Made by a program: the position numbers and the translations under genes | Notes under the pieces: generated by a model | What the model was told of the DNA's origin: nothing | Seen by the model: the letters and a program-made list of their open reading frames with translations, nothing else | Database searches by the model: none | Assembly (NCBI RefSeq): GCF_000026945.1 | Contig: NC_012863.1 | Span: 1,207,501-1,271,500, forward strand | DNA length: 64,000 nt | Reading direction: 5' to 3' | Origin: Candida dubliniensis CD36 | Taxonomy: Eukaryota > Ascomycota > Pichiomycetes > Serinales > Debaryomycetaceae | Shown: piece by piece, positions 1 to 8,874 of the stretch | Numbering within the stretch: position 1 is the first letter of the stretch | Layout of the letters: each line of letters starts with the position of its first letter

Positions 1-372
1 TATATCATTATCATTATCATATTTGAAATTACCTAATGATAATGTCAGTAATGATTTAACTAGATCATTTTTAGTAATATACAGAATTGGACATTTAAAT
101 CGAATAATATTTGAATTCACAATTCCAATATCACGTAATGATTTGTGTTCAGTTGGAAATTTCAATCTAGGTGATGGAGGAGATGTTAAATCTAATATAT
201 TATCAGTATTACCTGAAGTAGACGACAGATCTTGATATAATATTCGTGATATTGTTGGAGTGGTAATATCAGAAATTATTGATCCTTTGTTGGTCAAAGG
301 TAGTTTGGATGCTGTTGATGAATATAGTAGATTTATTAATTTCTTCGACGTTTCAAGTGTAGGTTTAGACAT
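1..372 (-). CDS. Unidentified protein, 5' end only (N-terminal 124 residues)
   Basis: An open frame runs leftward from an ATG at 372-370 to the window edge with no stop, so at least 124 N-terminal residues are visible. It begins MSKPTLETSKKLINLLYSST and is rich in Ser, Leu, Asn and Thr, ending here in an Asp-Asn run. There is no signal peptide or membrane segment. I recognise no domain in this part and give no function. It is divergent from the PUF3 gene, with a 754-bp shared upstream region. Three CTG codons in the visible part would be serine in this organism. Codon use and the clean open frame make a real gene likely. Confidence 0.7.
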   Translation of the reverse strand, partial: MSKPTLETSKKLINLLYSSTASKLPLTNKGSIISDITTPTISRILYQDLSSTSGNTDNILDLTSPPSPRLKFPTEHKSLRDIGIVNSNIIRFKCPILYITKNDLVKSLLTLSLGNFKYDNDNDI

Positions 373-1126
373 GGTTCTAGGTTCTTATTTAGAGGTGGCA
401 GTGTAAGTTATTGTAATTGTTATAATGTATATTTAATGAAGAACGGAAAAATATTTTTGTCGTGAAGAAAAACAGGGGTCACGTGATTAAGTCATCAAAT
501 GGGTAGCTTAATACAACAACAACAACAACAACCAGTGTTAGCATTAGAATTGTCTATATTAGTAGATGAATGGTATAAATCATTTTAAAGGGTGACTTGT
601 TATAGGTGGTGTTTCTTTACATGGTGTTTCACTTTTGTTTGACCGGCATTTAAAACCTTCCCCTTTTGTTGTTATTGAGCTCCAAGATGACTGTCTTAAT
701 TCCCTAGAATATAGATAAAGACATAGTGTCAAGCATTAGAATTAGCCATACCGGAAGTATATAGAAATGGTAGCCCTTTCCATCCCCATTTACGTATATT
801 CTATGGTGGCCAAAACTATTTCGGCAATTTAACACTACCCTCAATTTTTCTTTTCATTCCAAATACTAAAAAAAATTATTTCTTTAAACTGTCACCACTC
901 ACCACCACCACCACCATTTAACCACGTTTCAAACTATTATACCCCATATTACCCTCTCAAACAATCAACTACTGTTCAATATACACAAATAGACAATCAC
1001 ATACCATTTTTTCACCCCCCCCCCCCCCTCTTTTATAACTTATACTACTCTGTTTAGTGTTTTAAATTTTTAGGAGAGAACCAGAAAGAGAGAATTTCCT
1101 TAAACAATCCTTTTGTGAAAGAACAA
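373..1126. promoter_or_regulatory. Divergent intergenic region between the truncated gene and PUF3
   Basis: This 754-bp stretch separates two divergent starts. It holds a palindromic TCACGTGA at 479-486, the consensus of the Cbf1-type bHLH factor, about 107 bp upstream of the leftward gene. It also has a CAA-repeat near 511-531, a CAC-rich tract near 900-917, and an uninterrupted run of 14 C at 1015-1028 about 100 bp before the PUF3 ATG. Factor binding is inferred from the motif alone. Confidence 0.5.
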
Positions 1127-3958
1127 ATGCAGTCTGAAACTATTTGGTCTAGTGGCCATAATTCTCCAATTCAGAATAATCCTCTGTTATCATCTACTAC
1201 CAATAATGCATCTCAATATAAATCAGTTATTGATCAAGTTGATCCTGAAGTGATTCGATTATTTGCCAATTCAAATACTTTTGATCCGTTATCATCAACA
1301 ACAACAACAAGTGGACCAGGTTCAGGTTCAGGTACAGGTACAGTTAAAGTTGCAGATAGACGATTATCATTTAATGATGGTAGTGATATTATTGAAAGTG
1401 ATTTTTTTGGATTTAAACGAGGTGCCTTATCAGCAATTACTGCACCTGTTGTTGGGAATGGAAACAATGGTTCTCATAATCATCATAATCATAATCAAGT
1501 GATAAATAAAAATTTTGGAACTGCTTCTATTAGTGGAGGTATTGCTAATAGACATCCACCTCAAGATAGTTTTTTACAAAAATTTTCTAGTGTTGCTGAT
1601 GCTACAAGAGAAATTGAATTAGGTAGATTATCTTTAGATGATAAAACTAATACTAATAACAATAATATTGGTGTTAATGAAATTAAAATGGTTAGTACTA
1701 GTGCATTTACTTCACCTCATGGATCTTTGAATGAAAATTTGAATATGCCAGTACCAACAAGAGGAGGATCAAGACATCAATCTATAAGTGAAAAAATTGA
1801 TAATTATAATAATAATTCACCCATTCAAACAGCTGCAGCATTATCAATAAATTCTGATTTGAATTCTGATGGTGGGAATACCAACAATAATGAATCATAT
1901 CTTAATTCTACTAGTGTCAATGCCAATGCTACTAAAAATCAAGGGAATTATTCTCATAATTTTTGGAATCCAGCTGCAGCTACTTCATTTACTCCAGTAG
2001 GACCAGGAGTAACAATACCAACACCTAATTATTTTATTGATGCTAATGGATTACCAATGCCTTCTATGCCAATGCCACCTCAAGGGTTTTATCCACCACG
2101 TGGTGGTGATGCTTCTAATTCTGGTGGAGCAAATTCTATTAGTCCCCCACCTCCATTTATGATTCCATCTCCTCCCCCTCCATTTTTGGACCCTAGTGTA
2201 TATAGTATGATGTATGGTGGTAATTTCCCTCAACCACCACCACCACCACCACCATCTCAACAACAACAACAACAGCCACAGTCACAAACAAATCCTGGTC
2301 AAGAGAACAAGGGCAATGAAACGGATTCAAAATCGCAAGATAATAAACATTCAGATACAGAATCTCATGAAGAAGAGAATGATAATACTAAAGATTATCA
2401 ACAAGGTTCTTATCAGCATGGACCAGGACCAGGACCCATTGGTGTTGGTCTTATGAATCGTCAATTTTCTCCTGCCTCATTTATGTTTCATCCATTTAAT
2501 CCTTATTCAATGTATCAACTGTCTCCACCATTAGTTCCACCTGAAGCAGCTTTAGGAGGAATGACATCACCTCCACCACAACAACTGCAACAGCAGCCAC
2601 TACCACCACCACCACCACCATCTTCTCAAGGCAAATCCACATCAGGTGTTTCTGGTACTTCTTCTTCATCAACAACCACATCACATCATCAACATTCTAA
2701 ATATCCTCATCCTCATCACAACAACAATGTTCATCCACATACCAATGTAAACAACACTGGTGTAGGATCCAAAAGAAAAGGTAATTTTAAAGGTAAAAAC
2801 AGTAGTAACAATAATAATAATAATAATGGTAGTGGTGGTAATCATATTTATCGTTCACCTTTATTAGAAGAAGTACGTTCTAATCCTAAACCATATCAAT
2901 TAAAAGATATTCATGGACATGCTATTGAATTTACTAAAGATCAACATGGATCAAGATTTATTCAACAAAAATTACCTGAAGCCACTGAAGAAGAAAAAGA
3001 AACTATTTTCAATGAAATTTGGGAAATTTCTTATGAATTAATGACGGATGTTTTTGGGAATTATGTTATTCAAAAATATTTTGAATATGGTACTACAACT
3101 CAAAAACAAGTTTTACTTGAAAGTATGATTGGTCATATTCATGAATTATCATTACAAATGTATGGATGTCGAGTAGTTCAAAGAGCATTAGAAGCAATTG
3201 ATAATGAAGGACAATTAAGAATTATTGAAGAATTGAAAAATCATATATTAATTTGTTGTAAAGATCAAAATGGGAATCATGTTATACAAAAATCAATTGA
3301 AAAAATTAAACCATTTTCACAAATTAGATATATTTTAACCAGTTTAGATAATCAAATTTATCATTTATCTACTCATCCTTATGGATGTAGAGTAATTCAA
3401 AGATTACTTGAATATTCTGATATTAATGATCAAAAATTTATACTTTCTCAATTAAATAATTTTCTTTATTATTTAATTTTAGATCAATATGGTAATTATG
3501 TTATTCAACATATTTTAGAAAATGGTACTAGTGAAGAAAAAGAACCAATTTTAGAAATTGTTTTGGGTTCAGTAGTACAATTTTCTAAACATAAATTTGC
3601 TTCAAATGTTATTGAAAAATGTATAAAATTTGGTGATACAAATCAACGACAAAGAATTTTACATGAAGTTATGATTGGTAATGAAAAAATGTTAAGTAAC
3701 AACGATGATGACAATAGTGACAATGATGAACCAGTTAAAGAAGATTCACCATTGGCATTAATGGTGAAAGATCAATTTGGTAATTATGTTATTCAAAAAT
3801 TGGTCGAAGCATTTGATGGTGAAGAAAGGAAATTATTAATTATTAAAATAAAGAAATGTTTAAGTTTATCAAGTAATAATTTGGCCAGTATTCGTAATAT
3901 TAGAAATATTATTGATAATGTTAGTGAATCGAATCAAAATTTAAAAGTTAAATCATGA
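1127..3958 (+). CDS. PUF3: Puf3-type Pumilio-family RNA-binding protein
   Basis: A Pumilio-homology protein of 943 residues. The first ATG of the frame is at 1127; an upstream in-frame GTG at 1115 is not a plausible yeast start. The N-terminal 570 residues are low complexity, with Asn/His runs, Gly-Ser, Pro-rich blocks and poly-Gln, as usual for disordered PUF leaders. From about residue 575 (YRSPLLEEVR) come eight PUF repeats with typical cores such as DQHGSRFIQ, DVFGNYVIQ, DQNGNHVIQ, DQYGNYVIQ and KHKFASNVIEK. An acidic Asn/Asp insert lies just before the last repeat (DQFGNYVIQ). The domain resembles S. cerevisiae Puf3, which binds 3'UTRs of nuclear mRNAs for mitochondrial proteins and controls their decay and translation near mitochondria. 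The same target set here is inference. Confidence 0.9.
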   Translation: MQSETIWSSGHNSPIQNNPLLSSTTNNASQYKSVIDQVDPEVIRLFANSNTFDPLSSTTTTSGPGSGSGTGTVKVADRRLSFNDGSDIIESDFFGFKRGALSAITAPVVGNGNNGSHNHHNHNQVINKNFGTASISGGIANRHPPQDSFLQKFSSVADATREIELGRLSLDDKTNTNNNNIGVNEIKMVSTSAFTSPHGSLNENLNMPVPTRGGSRHQSISEKIDNYNNNSPIQTAAALSINSDLNSDGGNTNNNESYLNSTSVNANATKNQGNYSHNFWNPAAATSFTPVGPGVTIPTPNYFIDANGLPMPSMPMPPQGFYPPRGGDASNSGGANSISPPPPFMIPSPPPPFLDPSVYSMMYGGNFPQPPPPPPPSQQQQQQPQSQTNPGQENKGNETDSKSQDNKHSDTESHEEENDNTKDYQQGSYQHGPGPGPIGVGLMNRQFSPASFMFHPFNPYSMYQLSPPLVPPEAALGGMTSPPPQQLQQQPLPPPPPPSSQGKSTSGVSGTSSSSTTTSHHQHSKYPHPHHNNNVHPHTNVNNTGVGSKRKGNFKGKNSSNNNNNNNGSGGNHIYRSPLLEEVRSNPKPYQLKDIHGHAIEFTKDQHGSRFIQQKLPEATEEEKETIFNEIWEISYELMTDVFGNYVIQKYFEYGTTTQKQVLLESMIGHIHELSLQMYGCRVVQRALEAIDNEGQLRIIEELKNHILICCKDQNGNHVIQKSIEKIKPFSQIRYILTSLDNQIYHLSTHPYGCRVIQRLLEYSDINDQKFILSQLNNFLYYLILDQYGNYVIQHILENGTSEEKEPILEIVLGSVVQFSKHKFASNVIEKCIKFGDTNQRQRILHEVMIGNEKMLSNNDDDNSDNDEPVKEDSPLALMVKDQFGNYVIQKLVEAFDGEERKLLIIKIKKCLSLSSNNLASIRNIRNIIDNVSESNQNLKVKS

Positions 3959-4315
3959 GAGACAAGAATGTCTAATAATACCGTTATTAGTTTATGTTAC
4001 TATTACTTGTTTAATTTTTTATTTATTACTGTTATTGTTGTTGTTGTTGTTGTTTAATTAATTAATGGATTTATTTTGTTTATAGTTTCAAGATTGGGGG
4101 ATTATGGTTTATACTTTTCAAATCTTTCAAAAAAAATTGTCAATATTTGATAATTTCTTATATATAGTGTTTTTGTTTTTGTTTTTTTTTACAGTTATTA
4201 TTATTATTATCATCATTATTATTAATTCCTTTTTATATATTCAACTTTGTATATCTTTCTAAACTAAAAACTACTAAACCCTTTGGTATGAACTTTTTGT
4301 TTTTTTCCTTATTTT
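3959..4315. other. Convergent 3' intergenic region, PUF3 / SPC1
   Basis: An AT-rich 357-bp spacer between two converging genes. It has a GTT repeat (about 4030-4052), T-rich runs and an ATT/ATC repeat (about 4196-4225). These are compatible with 3'UTR and poly(A) signals for both genes. I see no further gene. Confidence 0.5.
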
Positions 4316-4564
4316 TTAAAACTTTACAGTTAACCATTCCAATGAAGGTTCTGATTGAAATAACCAATTTGGTGAAACAATTAATAATAATATAATAAAT
4401 TGAATAATAAATGAAATACAAATATTTTTAATTGAATCAGTAATTACTCCTACTATTAATGAAGTAATAACATTAATTATTGATGATATTTGAATTAATT
4501 GATATGGTTTCTTTTGATTAGGAATTGTCACTGGGAATTCTATTATTTCTTGTAATTTATCCAT
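4316..4564 (-). CDS. SPC1: Signal peptidase complex subunit Spc1 (SPCS1/SPC12 family)
   Basis: An 82-residue membrane protein with an ATG at 4564-4562. Pattern and length fit the small Spc1/SPC12 subunit of the ER signal peptidase (S. cerevisiae Spc1 is slightly over 90 residues). A short cytosolic N terminus carries the family-like segment FPVTIPNQKKPYQLIQ (residues 10-25). Two adjacent hydrophobic spans follow (about 24-43 and 46-66) with a tight turn, and then a short C-terminal tail. In the family, Spc1 is a non-catalytic subunit that shapes substrate choice and shields membrane segments from cleavage. The gene is short enough to be missed by ORF cut-offs at 100 codons. It converges with PUF3 and diverges from the 2-hydroxyacid dehydrogenase gene. 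Confidence 0.85.
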   Translation of the reverse strand: MDKLQEIIEFPVTIPNQKKPYQLIQISSIINVITSLIVGVITDSIKNICISFIIQFIILLLIVSPNWLFQSEPSLEWLTVKF

Positions 4565-4938
4565 AATTGAAAAGTAATAATAGGAGTTGATTTATATTTG
4601 AAACAGGAAGAAATGACTTTTAATTGAAGTAGATTTAATTATATTAATTGATGATAAGTGGTAATATGTGTTGTCCTTAATTGTGGATTGTTAGTTGTCA
4701 ATTCTCTTTTGTTTTGGCGATCGTGTGGTGGTGGTGGTGGTGTTTTGAATGGTCACACACGACCAAGATAAATATGTATTGTACGGCAACAAGACAATAG
4801 AGGAGGAGGAGGAGGAGACAGTCGACGGGGAAGCCCTCGTCCTGCCCCACTCACTGCGATTGGAAAATATATTTCCACCACCTCAACAACAACATCATCA
4901 TTCAAGTCTTAAATATATACCACACATATTGATTGATT
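4565..4938. promoter_or_regulatory. Divergent promoter region, SPC1 / 2-hydroxyacid dehydrogenase
   Basis: A 374-bp spacer. It contains a GGT repeat (4726-4741), a GAG repeat (4801-4817) and an upstream ATG at 4749. That ATG opens a 65-codon frame ending at 4946, overlapping the dehydrogenase ATG at 4939. If transcription starts upstream of 4749, this would act as an overlapping upstream ORF. The transcription start is not known. Confidence 0.45.
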
Positions 4939-6039
4939 ATGGCTAAACCAAAAGTACTTTTCATTGGAGAATTAAATCGAGAACTTGTTCAATTCAAACA
5001 TTTCCAATCCAAATATAATTGTATTTTTATCCAACTCACCACTAGAGAACAATTTATTAATGATTTAATTAATAAATATCATGATATTGTTGCAATTTAT
5101 GGAGCTTGGCTTGGATTTTTACCTATTGGTGGATTTAGAACTGTTATTGATTATGTTCCTCGACTGTTAAAAATAATTGCTTTTTGTTCAGTTGGATATG
5201 ATCATGAAGATGCTAAAATATTACAACAACATGGAATTACTTTAACTAATGTACCTAGTGATGGAGCTGCAGGTCCTGTAGCTGATTTAGTATTATATTT
5301 GACATTAACTAGTTTTAGACAATTTCATATGTATGGGAATGAATTATTGAAAAATCCTCATACAGTTGATTTAAGATATCAATTGAATCAAAATGATTTT
5401 GATTCTCAATCAGGTAAAGTCATTAGTGGTGGTAGTGATGGTGGTGTTGGTTCTGGGTATGATTTTGGTCATTATTTGAATCATCGAGCTAATACTTCTC
5501 CAAGAGGTCATAATGTAGTAATTATTGGATTTGGGAAAATTGGTCAAACTATTGGGAAAAAATTATATGATATAGGAATGAAAATTAATTATATTAAACG
5601 GAATAAATTAACTTCATTACAAGAACATAATTTAGGTTATCCAGTGGAATATTATTCGAAAATTATTGATATTCCTCAAAAAATTGATTTAATAATTATT
5701 GCATGTCCAGCAACTCCAGAAACTTATCATTTAATTAATAAAACCGTGATTCAACTGATTAAAAATCCATTTAGAATTATAAATATTGGTCGTGGTACAA
5801 TAATTGATGAAAATTCATTAGTTGAAGGATTAAAACTAGGGAAAATCTTATTTGCTGGATTAGATGTTTTCGAAAATGAACCTAAAATTCATCCAGAATT
5901 ACTTGGAAGAGATGATGTTGTATTAACTCCTCATATAGGAGCTTCAACTGTTGAAAATTTTGATTATACTGCTGCTAAGGCATTAGAAAATATTGATCAG
6001 ATTATTACTCAAGGTAAATGTTTAAATAGAGTCAATTAG
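4939..6039 (+). CDS. D-isomer-specific 2-hydroxyacid dehydrogenase (glyoxylate/hydroxypyruvate reductase-like)
   Basis: A 366-residue oxidoreductase starting MAKPKVLFIG at the ATG at 4939. The Rossmann nucleotide-binding loop GFGKIG is at residues 197-202. The basic KRN after the second strand replaces the acidic residue of NAD enzymes, which suggests NADPH use. The catalytic Arg lies in NIGRGTIID (R285), the catalytic Glu in FENEP (E314 by spacing), and the catalytic His in TPHIGAS (H332). These define the D-2-hydroxyacid dehydrogenase family, which reduces glyoxylate, hydroxypyruvate or longer 2-oxoacids; Gor1 is the nearest yeast type. A Gly/Ser-rich insert at about residues 152-165 is unusual for the family. 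The exact substrate cannot be read from the sequence. Confidence 0.88.
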   Translation: MAKPKVLFIGELNRELVQFKHFQSKYNCIFIQLTTREQFINDLINKYHDIVAIYGAWLGFLPIGGFRTVIDYVPRLLKIIAFCSVGYDHEDAKILQQHGITLTNVPSDGAAGPVADLVLYLTLTSFRQFHMYGNELLKNPHTVDLRYQLNQNDFDSQSGKVISGGSDGGVGSGYDFGHYLNHRANTSPRGHNVVIIGFGKIGQTIGKKLYDIGMKINYIKRNKLTSLQEHNLGYPVEYYSKIIDIPQKIDLIIIACPATPETYHLINKTVIQLIKNPFRIINIGRGTIIDENSLVEGLKLGKILFAGLDVFENEPKIHPELLGRDDVVLTPHIGASTVENFDYTAAKALENIDQIITQGKCLNRVN

Positions 6040-6378
6040 AAAGGAAAAGTATGGGGTTGGAAGGGCGGGGGAGGGGGTCCTTCTTAGAAGGGAAAGTAAA
6101 TATTTGTTTAGATCGTTAGTTTTCACCAAAATATATTTTCTTAGAGAAGTTATCCAGATGCAAGGGATTCCAACAAGCTTGTTACGCAATAAACAATTTA
6201 GTTTCTACAATAATAAGCATGATACAATGTATTAAACGAATGGTAATTACTGCAAAAAAAAAAAAAAAAAAAAAAAAAAACGCAACCAACCCTAAATCAA
6301 ATACTTAAATAAATAAACCTATTAATAATTGTTCAATTATTATCAAATCATAGTTCAAATACTTTTCCTTTTTTTCTT
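6040..6378. other. Convergent 3' intergenic region with A27 run
   Basis: A 339-bp spacer between converging genes. It holds a G-rich patch (about 6052-6078) and an uninterrupted run of 27 A at 6254-6280, likely length-variable between strains. No gene is evident. Confidence 0.5.
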
Positions 6379-7530
6379 TCAAGTAAATTTTTTAATTAAT
6401 TCCCATTTAAATTTATCCCAATTCAATCCATCATAATGTTTTTTATATAAAGATTGAATAAAATCACAATTAACATAATTATTATTACCATTTTTATTGT
6501 CTTGTTCAACCAATCTTAATGAATCATATCTTACAATCCATTGTAATAATGATAATTCTTGTAATTTTAATAAATCTTGATATGTAATTTCTTTTATTGA
6601 TTTTTGTTGCAGTGGACCTTCTTCTGTAGATGATATTGATGAATAACTTTCCAATTCCATTTCTTTAAGACTTAACATTGATGAACTATTAGAAGAAAGT
6701 CTTGTTGTTGACATTAAAGTTGATGGGATAATTGGTGCTTGAACAGTAATACTACTATTATTGTTAGTATTAGTATTAGTGGTAGTAGTACTAATTGTTT
6801 TAATATCAATGTTATCACTACTACTACCACCACCACCACCACCCTCACCAAATTGTTGAGCTAAATTTGCTCCAATTGAACCACCAGGATGTTTTAAACC
6901 AAATAATTTTTTCCTTTTTAAAGAATCAGTTTCAATTAATTCCAGTAATGCTAAAATCACCGCATCAGCAAGCATCATACTTAAAGTGAATGAAACTGTT
7001 GGTGCTGGTATACCATGAATAATTTCTTCTTTATGACAAGATAATAATTCTGCTAGTATTAAACTATTAATTTGATTATATTGAGATAATTTTGAATTTC
7101 GAGAACAAGTTAATAATAATATTGGTAAATTTGAAGATAAATGAGGTAATAATTGAATTAATTCTGGTGTATTACCACTTGAAGTTACCATAATTAAACA
7201 ATCACGATTTTGATCAATTAATCCTAAATCTCCATGTAATGCTTCGGTTGGATGTAGTGATGATGATTGAATTGATAAAGAATTCAATGTGGCCACCAAT
7301 TTTAAACCTAATTTATATGATTTACCAACTCCAGTAATAACAATTTTCCCATTATTAGAAATTATAGTATTATACATTATTGTAATACTTTGAATTATAT
7401 TATTAATGGAAAATTCATCTTGATGATATTGATTAAATAAATTAGTAACCGCATCAGTTTCATATTTCAAAGTTGTTTGTACTGAATTCAATGAAACCAG
7501 AGTTAAATATTGACTAATTGGATTGGTCAT
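6379..7530 (-). CDS. SIS-domain sugar-phosphate isomerase, KdsD/KpsF/GutQ-like
   Basis: A 383-residue protein with an ATG at 7530-7528. Residues about 58-215 form a SIS (sugar isomerase) domain very like bacterial D-arabinose-5-phosphate isomerases. It has GKIVITGVGKS (61-71), LHPTEALHGDLG (92-103, with the histidines used in that family), and the phosphosugar-binding VTSSGNT (115-121). The later GLKHPGGSIG also fits. The bacterial paired CBS domains are absent; instead the C-terminal half is a Gly/Ser/Thr/Asn-rich linker and a unique helical tail. The family interconverts ribulose-5-phosphate and arabinose-5-phosphate. Fungi do not make KDO, so the role here is open; D-arabinose or pentose-phosphate metabolism is one inference. 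The gene converges with the dehydrogenase gene. Confidence 0.82.
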   Translation of the reverse strand: MTNPISQYLTLVSLNSVQTTLKYETDAVTNLFNQYHQDEFSINNIIQSITIMYNTIISNNGKIVITGVGKSYKLGLKLVATLNSLSIQSSSLHPTEALHGDLGLIDQNRDCLIMVTSSGNTPELIQLLPHLSSNLPILLLTCSRNSKLSQYNQINSLILAELLSCHKEEIIHGIPAPTVSFTLSMMLADAVILALLELIETDSLKRKKLFGLKHPGGSIGANLAQQFGEGGGGGGSSSDNIDIKTISTTTTNTNTNNNSSITVQAPIIPSTLMSTTRLSSNSSSMLSLKEMELESYSSISSTEEGPLQQKSIKEITYQDLLKLQELSLLQWIVRYDSLRLVEQDNKNGNNNYVNCDFIQSLYKKHYDGLNWDKFKWELIKKFT

Positions 7531-8874
7531 TGGAGGAGTGCAAGTATCGAATAAGTCTGTTTGGTTTGTTAATGAATATGTTGGAGATATAGGAGGGGGA
7601 GGGTAGATAGTTGCAATATATAGTTAATCAATAATTAGTCACCCAAAGTGTGGCGTTTTGATTTGATAAGATATGGGAAATATGATGGAATATAGATATC
7701 TCAAAACCAAGGATAAATTAATGAGGAATGATAGTTAGAGATGAAAGAAAAGAAGAAGAAAATATAGAAGGAAGAAAGAAAGAAAGAAATAAAATAAAAT
7801 AAAATAAAATAAAGAAATTATCAGATGAATATATATAAATATGTATAATTCTACAATCTTCAAAAAAAGAAAAAGAAAAAGAAAACGAAATAATTTTTAA
7901 AGTTGATGAATGATGAAAGATAATTGATAGTTTATTGATTGATTCATAATATGTTAGAGAAGGATGATGGATGAGCGAAGGGCAAAAAACGGCCACACAC
8001 ACACTCACACACACACTTACACAGTGCGCGTGCAAAAAAAGGAATGAAATTTTTCTTTTTAAAGAATACTGCATATAGATACATTATCAATGGGGCCCAA
8101 ATGCCCCCAACGCCTCGAGGCCCTATTTCCCGAAATTTCACAATGTTTCATTGAATTATGGATGATGAATGTTGGAACTAGATAGACAATAGACTATATA
8201 TATATATTGCTTATTTCATGTTTTAGTATTGGGTCTAGATAAGAAACCAAGGAAAAAAAAAAAAAAAAAAGAAATGAATAACTCATCTGCCACAACTTCC
8301 AAATGATTGGATATTTATCAGAATAGGAGAATTTGCCATTGCTATCCTCTCGTTAATTCTTTACTTCTAATTTACTTTACTTCTAATTTAATTAGTAATT
8401 GATACCAAATCCATTACAAATTAGATTACCAACCATAATAATAAAGAACAATATTCTAAAAAAGAAATTTTTCGACAAGAAAAATTTAAATTAATTATTA
8501 TCTCCGAGAAATGGAAACAAAGAAAGAAAGAAATAGAAAACGTTGTTGTTGATTAGCAAAGATTACTTACCCTGATAACCAAGTTTATTACTGTAGAATC
8601 TTATTATCTATATTCATTTGGCTTTAGTTTTTGTTCGGTTCGGAAGGGGGGTATGGCATTGGGATACAAATCATCATCATCATCTAGTCTTGAGATCACG
8701 TGTCATTATATTCTTCGTCTTCCGGATGTAAAGAAATATTATTCATTAATTACGTTATATTTACAACTGTGGATCGCCACAACTACCAACAAAAAGATAA
8801 GAATCTTCTTCTCCGTCTTACTCCCAAGTTAGTTATACATATATACTTGTAGATAAATAACCATCTAAAACTAA
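7531..8874. other. Long intergenic region between SIS gene and TSC2
   Basis: A 1.34-kb stretch that serves as promoter of the leftward SIS gene and 3' flank of TSC2. It has AAAT/AAAG-rich repeats (about 7760-7815), a CA-rich microsatellite (about 7994-8021), an A17 run near 8253, an ATC repeat near 8670, and a CACGTG at 8697-8702. Open frames here are low-complexity translations of these repeats and I do not accept them as genes. Confidence 0.45.

Noticed and set aside
7718..8141. Two open frames of 118 and 65 codons on the minus strand
   Set aside because: They are translations of AAAT/AAAG and CA microsatellites, with Phe/Ser and Cys/Val runs and no globular segment.
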